NCBI GenBank assembly: GCA_965278965.1
Contig: OZ257127.1
Span: 1,674,001-1,738,000, forward strand
Reading direction: 5' to 3'
Origin: UBA10649 sp965278965
Lineage (GTDB): Bacteria; Actinomycetota; Actinomycetes; S36-B12
DNA: 64,000 bases
This document shows positions 56,788-64,000 of the stretch, one piece after another. Position 1 is the stretch's first letter; each line of letters begins with the position of its first letter. The position numbers and the translations under genes were made by a program. The notes beneath the pieces were generated by a model. It saw only the letters and a program-made list of their open reading frames with translations, was not told where the DNA came from and made no database searches.

Positions 56788-57270
56788 TCAGGCGTTGAGC
56801 TTGTCGCCCCACAGCTCCTGGATGGTCGAGTAGACCTTCTGGTTGTGCGAGAACTCGATGGTGTTGCCGTCCGGGTCGTCGACCGCGCAGATGTAGCCGA
56901 TGTGCGCCGCCATCTCCACCGGCTCCCAGCGCAGCGCGCCGACGGCCCGCGCCTTGTCCGCGACCGCGTCGACGTCCTCGCGGTTCGGCAGCTCGATACC
57001 CAGGTGCGCGAACGGAGCCAGCGTCGGCACCTTCTCGCCGGGTGAGATGCCGAAGCGCGCGCCGACCTCCGGGATGAACTCGGCGAGGACGAGCACGAAC
57101 GGCGAGTCGACCTGGTCCTCGTTCGACAGCCAGGCGCCGCGGCCGTTGCTGTCGTCGTTCTTGGCGACGAGGACGAGCGGGGTCACCGACGTGTAGAACT
57201 CGATCGACCGGTCGAGGTCGCTGACCGGCAGGGCGACGTGCGTCCAGCGGGGTCGGGTGAGCTGTGCCAT
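56788..57270 (-). CDS. VOC/glyoxalase-family protein
   Basis: A 160-residue protein of two VOC beta-alpha modules. His in RPRWTHVALPVSDL, His in LAPFAHLGIELP and Glu in DPDGNTIEFSHN provide possible metal ligands. It may be an isomerase, lyase or dioxygenase on the product of the upstream genes. AAGGAG lies upstream of the ATG. It is the last gene of a four-gene minus-strand cluster, after a 61-base gap. The substrate is unknown. Confidence 0.82.
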   Translation of the reverse strand: MAQLTRPRWTHVALPVSDLDRSIEFYTSVTPLVLVAKNDDSNGRGAWLSNEDQVDSPFVLVLAEFIPEVGARFGISPGEKVPTLAPFAHLGIELPNREDVDAVADKARAVGALRWEPVEMAAHIGYICAVDDPDGNTIEFSHNQKVYSTIQELWGDKLNA

Positions 57271-57331
57271 GTGTTCTCCTTCGTTGGGCGGCGTCACCTG
57301 GACGCCGTGGGGCTTCGTCGGGCAGGTGGGC

Positions 57332-58738
57332 TCAGATGGTCGGCCACTTCGCACGGTCGGGCAGGCCCGACCGCACCCGGATTCCGTCGCCGGCACGCTG
57401 CGCCTGACGCAGCAGCTCGTCCTCGTCGATGGTCGTGCACCGGTAGTCGTCGACGACGAGCCGGCCATCGACGTAGACCGAGTGGACTCCCCGGCCGTCC
57501 GCGGACCAGACGAGCTGGTTCGCGACGTTGTGCAGGGGGCGCCACTCGGGACGGTTCGTGTCGTGCAGGACGAGATCGGCCTTCTTGCCCGCCTCGATCG
57601 ATCCGAGCTCGTCCTCGGCGCACAGCCCGCGGGCACCGGATCGGGTCGCCATCGCGAACGCCTCCTCGGCCGGGAAGATCGTCGCGTCGCGGCGGGCGTC
57701 CTTGAACAGGCCGGCGACGAGGTAGGTGGCGCGCATGAGGTCGTGGTAGTTCGACGCGTTGTTGCCGTCCGTGCCGATCGCGACGTTGACACCGCGGGCG
57801 ACCATCTCGGGGAACTTCCCGATCTGCGTCACGCCGTACGAGACCTTGAGCGCCGTCGTCGGGCAGTGCGACACGGTCGTCCCCGTGCGCGCGAGGATGT
57901 CGATCTCCTCGTCGTCGACGTGGACGACGTGCGTGGCCAGCGCGTTCCCGCCGGCGAGGATCCCGAGCTCCTCGAGGTGGACCATCGGACGCTGGCCGAA
58001 CGTCTCCAGGTACCACTCACCGTCCATCGCGGCCGGCGACATGTGGAAGCTGATCCCCGACCCGTGCTCCACCGACAGCTCCTTCGCGGCCTGCCACAGC
58101 GGGTCGCTGCAGCACGTGTGGCCGATGACGATCGGCCATGCCTGCACCCGGCCGTCGGCGACCGACCCGAACCGCGACATCGCGTCGGCCATCCGGTCGA
58201 TGGCCTGGTCCGTCGTCATCACGAGGGCCTCGTAGTGCGGCACGAGGTCCCACGCCCACGGGCCGACCCGGGCCCGGATGCCGATCTCGGTGAGCCCGTC
58301 GACCACGGGGTCCATGAACCGGACCGTGCCGGCTTCGAGGAACGCGGTCGTGCCGGACTTGAGCATCTCCAGCGCGGCCAGCTGCGCCGAGATGCGTTCG
58401 TCCTCCTCGGTGTAGACCGTGTGGATCGGCGTGAGCCACTCGAAGACGTTCTCCAGGAACGGGGTGTCGTCGGGCACGAAGCCACGGGTCAGCGGCTCAC
58501 CGGTGATGTGCACGTGCGTGTTGATCAGGCCGGGGGTGATGACGAACCGCGACGCGTCGCGCACGTCGTCCGCGGTCCACGCGGCGAGCACGTCGGCGGT
58601 CTTCCCGACGGAGGCGATGCGGTCACCGAGGATCGCGACGGCGCCGTCGGAGATCACGCGGCGCTCGTCGTCGACGGTGACCACGAGGGCGTGCGTGAGG
58701 ATCGTGTCGGCGCGCTGGACGACGGGCTGATCGGTCAT
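57332..58738 (-). CDS. Amidohydrolase of the AtzA/TrzN/guanine deaminase type
   Basis: A 468-residue metal-dependent hydrolase of the TIM-barrel amidohydrolase superfamily. The metal motif is NTHVHITGEP, further ligands are His in SFHMSP and the VSHCPTT region, and Asp in AIGTDGNN. The C-terminus returns to the small beta domain (GSIEAGKKADLVLHD). The family deaminates or dechlorinates ring compounds such as s-triazines and purines; the substrate here is unknown. It overlaps the methyltransferase stop (ATGA). A urease locus lies 3.4 kb away, so nitrogen scavenging is a possible theme. Confidence 0.87.
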   Translation of the reverse strand: MTDQPVVQRADTILTHALVVTVDDERRVISDGAVAILGDRIASVGKTADVLAAWTADDVRDASRFVITPGLINTHVHITGEPLTRGFVPDDTPFLENVFEWLTPIHTVYTEEDERISAQLAALEMLKSGTTAFLEAGTVRFMDPVVDGLTEIGIRARVGPWAWDLVPHYEALVMTTDQAIDRMADAMSRFGSVADGRVQAWPIVIGHTCCSDPLWQAAKELSVEHGSGISFHMSPAAMDGEWYLETFGQRPMVHLEELGILAGGNALATHVVHVDDEEIDILARTGTTVSHCPTTALKVSYGVTQIGKFPEMVARGVNVAIGTDGNNASNYHDLMRATYLVAGLFKDARRDATIFPAEEAFAMATRSGARGLCAEDELGSIEAGKKADLVLHDTNRPEWRPLHNVANQLVWSADGRGVHSVYVDGRLVVDDYRCTTIDEDELLRQAQRAGDGIRVRSGLPDRAKWPTI

Positions 58739-59844
58739 GGCGTGGCCTCCGGCGGGCGCGAGTTGGTGGGCGGGGCTGTGGGGCTTGCGGGGTCCACCGG
58801 CGCAGACGCCGCGACTCGGCGAACGAGGAGCACGTGCTGGCGTGGCAGCGGCTCGAGCCGCTCGGCGATCTCGGCTCCCGCCTCTGCCGCCCACGCGGCC
58901 ACCTGGCCGACGGTGACGCCGGACCCCGGGGTCGCCGCGAGCATCGTGAGGGACAACGTCAGCTCGTGCCGGGCCGCGCGCAGGGTTCCCGCGCGGTCGG
59001 GCTCGTCCGCCTCGGACGGCTCGGGCCGCGGGTAGTCGGCAACCACGACGGTCCCGGACTCCCCCGCAACAGCGAGCGCGCGGTGCAGCAGGGCCCTCGC
59101 GCGGTCCGCCGGCTCCGATCGCAGGACATGCCCGAGGACGACGACGTCGGCATGATCCGGCAGCGCCACCTCGAGGTAGTCACCAGCGACGATCGTGATC
59201 TGCTCGGCGAGGTCCGCCGTGAGCCGTCGCGTCGTGGCCACCATGCCGGGTAGGTCCACGGCCACCGCGGTCGCGTCGTGGCGGGTCGCGAGGAACGCCG
59301 CGGCCCAGGCGGCGGAGCCGGCCCCGAGGTCGACGACGACGGGCGCCGTCGGCAGGAGCCCCTCCGCGGCAAGATGGCTGGCGACGGCGGTGGCCACCGC
59401 ACGCTGGGTCGGGGCCGTGGAGGCCACGAGCGGGGCGAGGAACGTCTCGGGCTGCTCGTCGACGCGAACGGCGGGACGCCCGGTCCGCACGGCGTCGGCG
59501 AGCCCGGCCCAGCCCTGCGCCGGGCCTGGCGACAGGCGGACGAGGTCGCGCATCTGCGCCGGTGAGTCGGACACCAGGAACCGCGCCGCGACCGGCGTGA
59601 GCAGGTAGCGCTGACCGTCCGCGTCCAGCAGCCCGAGGCTGACGAGGAGGTCGGCCAGCAACGCGACCGGGCCGGGGTCGACGGCTCCGACGCCGGCCGC
59701 GAGGTCCTCGGCCGTCGCGCCTCCTTCGCCCGCGTGGGCGAGGGAGTCGACGAGACCGAGCTCGAGTGCGGCCACCAGCGCCTGGTAGGCCGCGTAGCCG
59801 TTGACGACGTCCCACACCGGTGCCGGGCTGACGGGCGCGCTCAT
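58735..59844 (-). CDS. SAM-dependent O-methyltransferase-like protein (COMT type)
   Basis: A 369-residue protein with an N-terminal winged dimerisation domain (VVNGYAAYQALVAALELGLVD) and a Rossmann SAM domain (VVVDLGAGSAAWAAAFL; VAVDLPGMV; VVVLGHVLRSEPADRARALL), as in plant COMT and antibiotic O-methyltransferases. A Pro-rich tail ends the protein. ATGA overlaps join it to the dehydrogenase and amidohydrolase genes. Some such proteins act as other group transferases or decarboxylases, so the methylated target cannot be named. Confidence 0.82.
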   Translation of the reverse strand: MSAPVSPAPVWDVVNGYAAYQALVAALELGLVDSLAHAGEGGATAEDLAAGVGAVDPGPVALLADLLVSLGLLDADGQRYLLTPVAARFLVSDSPAQMRDLVRLSPGPAQGWAGLADAVRTGRPAVRVDEQPETFLAPLVASTAPTQRAVATAVASHLAAEGLLPTAPVVVDLGAGSAAWAAAFLATRHDATAVAVDLPGMVATTRRLTADLAEQITIVAGDYLEVALPDHADVVVLGHVLRSEPADRARALLHRALAVAGESGTVVVADYPRPEPSEADEPDRAGTLRAARHELTLSLTMLAATPGSGVTVGQVAAWAAEAGAEIAERLEPLPRQHVLLVRRVAASAPVDPASPTAPPTNSRPPEATP

Positions 59845-60875
59845 GGCACGAGCACGACCTTCCCGGCGACGACACGTGACTCCAGTCGCTCCTGCGCGGC
59901 GCGGGCATCGGCCAACGGGAACACCCGGTCGATCGGGGTCACGAAGTCGGACGCCCAGTACGTGGCCAGGAGTCGGTCGAACTCGTGCCGGTCGTACGGA
60001 TCGCTGCCCAGGAGCTTCAGCCCGAAGTGGTAGGCGTAGACGAGGTCGAAGCTGGCGCGGTTCCCGGTCGTGTTGCCCAGGAACACGAGCCGGCCCTTCG
60101 GCGCCAGGCTGTAGATCGAGGCATCCCACACGGCCGGGCCGACATGGTCGAGGACGACGTCGACGCCCCGCCCGCCGGTCGCCGCGCGCGTCGCCGTGAC
60201 GATGTCGCCGCCGGCCGAGTCCACGACGGCGTCGGCGCCCAACCCGCGCGCGTACTCCAGCTTGTCCGGCGTACTCCCCGTCGCGACGACGAACGCGCCC
60301 GCAGCCTTCGCCAGCTGGATCGCCGCCGTGCTGACCCCGCTCGATGCCGCGTGGATGAGCACGCTCTCGCCCATCCGCAGCCCGCCGGTCTCCATGAGCG
60401 CATGCCACGCGGTCATCCACACCGTCGGGATGACGGCGGCCTCCTCGAACCCGACGTCGTCAGGGATCGGGTGGACGTTGGCGGCCGGCACGGCGACGTA
60501 CTCGGCGTAGCCGCCGTCCCGGTTGCCGCCGATGACGACGGCGCGCTCGCACTTACCGTCCTCGGCGATCAGGCACGCGGCGCAGGTGCCGCAGCCGATC
60601 GCGGGGTTCACGAGCACCCGTGTCCCGACGGTCGTGGAGCCATCGACGCCGTCACCGGTCGCGACGACGACGCCCGAGACGTCCATCCCGGCGATGTGCG
60701 GGAGGACGAAGCCTGGGATCAGGGCCGGTCCCCGCCGCTGCAGCAGGTCAAGGTGGTTGAGCCCGCAGGCGCGGACCTCTACGAGCACCTCGCCGGGAGC
60801 AGGTTCCGGCGTCGGCACTTCCTGGACCGTGAGGACGTCGGCGTCCCCGTGGGCGTGGTAGATCGCGGCTCTCAC
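59841..60875 (-). CDS. Zinc-type alcohol dehydrogenase/quinone oxidoreductase (MDR family)
   Basis: A 344-residue medium-chain dehydrogenase. The catalytic-site Cys is in RACGLNHLD, the structural zinc cysteines are in GCGTCAACLIAEDGKCE, and the NAD(P) loop is HAASSGVSTAAIQLAKAAG. It oxidises an alcohol or reduces an activated double bond or carbonyl. The GTG start (60875) is first in the four-gene cluster. Two palindromes lie 48-120 bases upstream. Confidence 0.88.
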   Translation of the reverse strand: MRAAIYHAHGDADVLTVQEVPTPEPAPGEVLVEVRACGLNHLDLLQRRGPALIPGFVLPHIAGMDVSGVVVATGDGVDGSTTVGTRVLVNPAIGCGTCAACLIAEDGKCERAVVIGGNRDGGYAEYVAVPAANVHPIPDDVGFEEAAVIPTVWMTAWHALMETGGLRMGESVLIHAASSGVSTAAIQLAKAAGAFVVATGSTPDKLEYARGLGADAVVDSAGGDIVTATRAATGGRGVDVVLDHVGPAVWDASIYSLAPKGRLVFLGNTTGNRASFDLVYAYHFGLKLLGSDPYDRHEFDRLLATYWASDFVTPIDRVFPLADARAAQERLESRVVAGKVVLVP

Positions 60876-60922
60876 GGATGGGACCCCTCGCAGCTCGTCC
60901 AGACAGGACGCCAGCTGCGCAC

Positions 60923-60949
60923 GAGTCGCACGCCACTGGCGTGCAACTC
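60923..60949. promoter_or_regulatory. 27-bp operator-like palindrome upstream of the dehydrogenase operon
   Basis: GAGTCGCACGCCA (60923-60935) and TGGCGTGCAACTC (60937-60949) pair with one mismatch about a central C. It is 48 bases upstream of the GTG start, a good position for a repressor or activator. No regulator gene is adjacent. Confidence 0.55.
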
Positions 60950-60971
60950 GGCCCGTCGGTCGCCCGACGAG

Positions 60972-60994
60972 GTCTCATCTGTTGCCGATGAGAC
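60972..60994. promoter_or_regulatory. Inverted repeat GTCTCATC-N7-GATGAGAC
   Basis: A perfect 8-bp inverted repeat with a 7-base spacer, between the dehydrogenase operon and the flavin reductase-like gene. It could be a GntR- or LysR-type site. The GAGAC half-site recurs at 61913-61925. Confidence 0.45.
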
Positions 60995-61074
60995 GTTGTT
61001 CCGCATGACGATATGAGAGCCGGATCGCGGATGTCAATGCCCGGCGCGTCCGTCGGCCGTCCCCCGCGGCGGCC

Positions 61075-61722
61075 CTACAGGTCGGCGTAGGCGATGCGCT
61101 CCTGGAGGAAGTTCGCGTCCGGACCCGCCTGGATGAACCACGGGAACCCCATGCGTCCGACGGCCCGTACCTTCGTCGGGTCGACGTGGTCGTCGTCCGT
61201 CAGGATCGACTCGTCCGCCGTGATGCACAACACCTCGGCGAGCACGATGTGGACGCCCGACGCGACGAGGCCCACGTCGCCGCGGGTCAGCACCTCACGC
61301 ACGACGCACTCCAGGTGCGCGGGACTGTCCGTCAACGACGGGGGCCGGACCATCTGCGACGGCATGACCTGCCACCCGGTGATGTCGGCCTCGCTCGTCC
61401 CGTACGGGTACTCGCGAGCCGCCGTCTCGATGTGCTCGGCGAGGGCGTCGGTCGTCACGTTGATGACGAACTCCCCATCGCCGTCCTGGAGGTTGCGCCA
61501 GGTGTCCTTCATGTCGCTCTCGGCCTCCTTGCGGGTGCCGATCGTCAGGGCGATCAGGGGCGGCTCGCCGCACACCGGCATGTAGTAGCTGAACGGCGCG
61601 ACGTTCAGGACGCCCGCGGGGTCCACCGTGGTGACCATCGCGATCGGACGAGGGATCACGAGCTGAGACAGCATCCCCTGCTTCTGCATGGGGGTACGGC
61701 CGTCGAACGTAAGAGTCTTCAT
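61075..61722 (-). CDS. Flavin reductase-like (split-barrel FMN-binding) protein
   Basis: A 215-residue protein of the flavin reductase-like domain family. LVIPRPIAMVTTVDPAGVLNVAPFSYYMPV is the FMN-binding opening, followed by PPLIALTIGTRKEAESDMKDTW and FVINVTT. Such proteins bind FMN and supply reduced flavin or act on their own substrates. The ATG at 61722 has GGAG five bases upstream. It is separated from the next minus-strand gene by about 200 bases with two palindromes. Substrate and partner are unknown. Confidence 0.86.
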   Translation of the reverse strand: MKTLTFDGRTPMQKQGMLSQLVIPRPIAMVTTVDPAGVLNVAPFSYYMPVCGEPPLIALTIGTRKEAESDMKDTWRNLQDGDGEFVINVTTDALAEHIETAAREYPYGTSEADITGWQVMPSQMVRPPSLTDSPAHLECVVREVLTRGDVGLVASGVHIVLAEVLCITADESILTDDDHVDPTKVRAVGRMGFPWFIQAGPDANFLQERIAYADL

Positions 61723-61793
61723 CGTTGCTCCAGAGGTAGTCGAGTCGGCGCAGCCGCGATCGGACGCGGACGCATGGGAACCCGCACGGGTTC

Positions 61794-61803
61794 GGGGGGG
61801 GGG
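61794..61803 (+). repeat. Homopolymer of ten G
   Basis: Ten consecutive G in the leader region of the flavin reductase-like gene, 72-81 bases upstream of its start. It is the longest homopolymer I noticed in the window and is prone to slippage and sequencing error. Confidence 0.85.
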
Positions 61804-61912
61804 AGGCCGCCGGCCCGGCGCCTACGACGCGGCGAGGTTCCGGCTGCAGATCGCCGAGTCCCCGCGGACCACCTCGCGGTCGCCACCACGCAACCACGAC
61901 CGAACACATGGT

Positions 61913-61948
61913 GAGACGCCGTCTCGCATGCTCGACAGCATGCCGAGA
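61913..61948. promoter_or_regulatory. Clustered palindromes upstream of the flavin reductase-like gene
   Basis: GAGACGCCGTCTC (61913-61925) is a perfect 5-bp repeat about GCC. Directly next to it TCTCGCATGC (61922-61931) pairs with GCATGCCGAGA (61938-61948), with one extra base, around TCGACA. Possible operators for either divergent gene. Confidence 0.4.
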
Positions 61949-62093
61949 GCGGCCGGCGGTGTCAATGGGCTTCCCCACGGCGAGGACGGCGAGGTCGGCG
62001 CCCGTGCGTGCGCGTGAGATCCCTTCACGCGGCAACGTTTCTGCGCCGCCCGCCACGAGGCCGACGGGATACCGAGGTGAAACACGGCGGGGC

Positions 62094-62099
62094 TAGGGT
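62094..62099 (+). promoter_or_regulatory. -10 element placed for a leaderless urease transcript
   Basis: TAGGGT (TAnnnT) ends six bases before the GTG start of ureAB, and no ribosome-binding site is visible. No clear -35 was found. Confidence 0.4.
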
Positions 62100-62105
62100 C
62101 GGCGC

Positions 62106-62768
62106 GTGCTCCTCACACCGCACGAGCAGGAGCGACTCCTGCTCTCCTATGCCGCCGACCTCGCCTGGCGCCGACGCGAACGCGGTCTGCGCCTGAACTA
62201 TCCCGAGGCGGTGGCCGTTCTCTGCGCGTTCGTGCTCGAGGCCGCGCGGGACGGGCGGCGCGTGGAGGACCTCATGCAGGCCGGGCGCGAGGTCCTCGCC
62301 GTGGACGACGTCATGGACGGCGTGCCGGCGATGCTGCCCGAGGTCCAGATCGAGGCCACGTTCCCGGACGGCACGAAGCTCGTCACGATCCACGACCCCT
62401 TCCAGGTCGCCGGCACCGCGTCACTCGTGCCCGGCGAGGTCCTGCCCGCCGACGGGACCATCGAGATCAACGCCGGGCTGCCGCGGACCACCATCACCGT
62501 CGCCAACACCGGCGACCGGCCCGTCCAGGTCGGCTCGCACTTCCACCTCGCCCAGGCCAATGCCGCGCTCGACTTCGACCGCCAGGCGGCCTGGGGCAAG
62601 CGCCTGGACATCCCCGCCGGCACGGCGGTCCGGTTCGAGCCCGGCATCGCTCGCGAGGTCACCCTCGTCCCCCTCGCCGGCTCCCGCATCGTGCCCGGAC
62701 TTTCGCTGGACGCCCCCGGTGCGCTCGACGGGCAGACGCCGTCACGCCCTACGGACGAGAGGGCCTGA
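62106..62768 (+). CDS. ureAB: Urease gamma-beta fusion subunit
   Basis: A 220-residue protein joining the two small urease subunits. Residues 1-100 are UreA (LTPHEQERLLLSYAADLAWRRRERGLRLNYPEAVA; VDDVMDGVPAMLPEVQIEATFPDGTKLVT). From about 110 on it is UreB (LVPGEVLPADGTIEINAG; VGSHFHLAQANAALDFDR; GTAVRFEPG). Fused gamma-beta subunits occur in some actinobacteria and in Helicobacter. It forms the urease trimer scaffold with UreC, whose gene starts two bases later. It starts with GTG right after a -10-like hexamer. There is no regulatory gene between it and the divergent flavin reductase-like gene. Confidence 0.93.
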   Translation: MLLTPHEQERLLLSYAADLAWRRRERGLRLNYPEAVAVLCAFVLEAARDGRRVEDLMQAGREVLAVDDVMDGVPAMLPEVQIEATFPDGTKLVTIHDPFQVAGTASLVPGEVLPADGTIEINAGLPRTTITVANTGDRPVQVGSHFHLAQANAALDFDRQAAWGKRLDIPAGTAVRFEPGIAREVTLVPLAGSRIVPGLSLDAPGALDGQTPSRPTDERA

Positions 62769-62769
62769 C

Positions 62770-64000
<1,231 letters not shown>

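Larger units (their letters stand above)
61723..62105. other. 383-base intergenic region between divergent flavin reductase-like and urease genes
   Basis: No convincing gene. It holds a run of ten G (61794-61803), palindromic repeats at 61913-61948 and the urease -10 hexamer at 62094-62099. The rest is G+C-rich sequence in which I see no further signal. Confidence 0.6.

Overview
The window is high-GC, gene-dense DNA of an actinobacterium. Most genes are joined by 4-base ATGA or GTGA start/stop overlaps and GTG starts are common. Much of the gene order outside one block matches, from memory, the Mycobacterium tuberculosis interval from holB/topA (Rv3644c-Rv3646c) through the helicase/Tad locus (Rv3649, Rv3654c-Rv3660c) to acs, marP, nth and crp (Rv3667-Rv3676). 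The gene content fits a free-living soil or water actinomycete; a Nocardioidaceae-like organism is my best guess and is weakly supported.

Layout. 1-7.4 kb (minus strand) is a surface-polysaccharide cluster: three glycosyltransferases, a hexapeptide acetyltransferase, a Wzm/Wzt-type ABC exporter and a DegT-type aminotransferase. 7.4-10.9 kb is a peroxide-defence unit: oxyR divergent from ahpC-ahpF, with an OxyR-like site between them. 10.9-15.9 kb is a core operon topA-tmk-holB plus a YkgJ-type cysteine-cluster protein. 16.1-18.6 kb is an MFS transporter fused to carboxypeptidase-regulatory-like repeats, with a TetR repressor and a 20-bp palindromic operator.

18.7-35.4 kb is a catabolic island and the most interesting part. 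A 15-gene minus-strand operon holds two XylE-type catechol 2,3-dioxygenases, a histidine phosphatase, two subunits like those of phenylphosphate synthase (a split PEP-synthase-like pair), a phthalate-dioxygenase-type Rieske oxygenase, a small zinc-ribbon protein, a HAD phosphatase, an oxygenase reductase, and a full meta-cleavage lower pathway (hydratase, acylating acetaldehyde dehydrogenase, 4-hydroxy-2-oxovalerate aldolase, decarboxylase, tautomerase, semialdehyde dehydrogenase). Divergent from it are an IclR regulator, a Rieske ferredoxin and a third, diverged hydratase. The gene set suggests a phenolic compound that is phosphorylated, oxidised by a Rieske oxygenase while it carries phosphate, dephosphorylated to a catechol, and cleaved to pyruvate and acetyl-CoA. 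The known aerobic aryl-phosphate route (Cre of Corynebacterium glutamicum) uses a P450 at the oxidation step; none is present here.

35.4-56.7 kb returns to conserved actinobacterial order: a proton-pumping pyrophosphatase, an STAS protein, an MrfA/YprA-like helicase, a Tad/Flp secretion locus whose pilin gene appears to be its own transcription unit, a HAD-IB phosphatase, a frameshifted AbiEi/DUF559-type gene, a degenerate Fic-like protein, acs, nhaA, a holin-X-like protein, an alpha/beta hydrolase lacking its nucleophile, a DUF309 protein, marP, a NUDIX hydrolase, nth and crp. 56.8-61.7 kb (minus) is an accessory cluster: VOC protein, AtzA/TrzN-type amidohydrolase, methyltransferase, zinc-type alcohol dehydrogenase and flavin reductase-like protein, with palindromic operators upstream. 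62.1-64 kb starts a urease operon (fused ureAB, then ureC running off the edge).

The intergenic spaces carry at least two families of dispersed palindromes. One is a 60-61 bp element with two homologous copies; the other is a set of long perfect hairpins at gene ends sharing an ACCTGCA core. I saw no tRNA, rRNA, CRISPR array, transposase or integrase.
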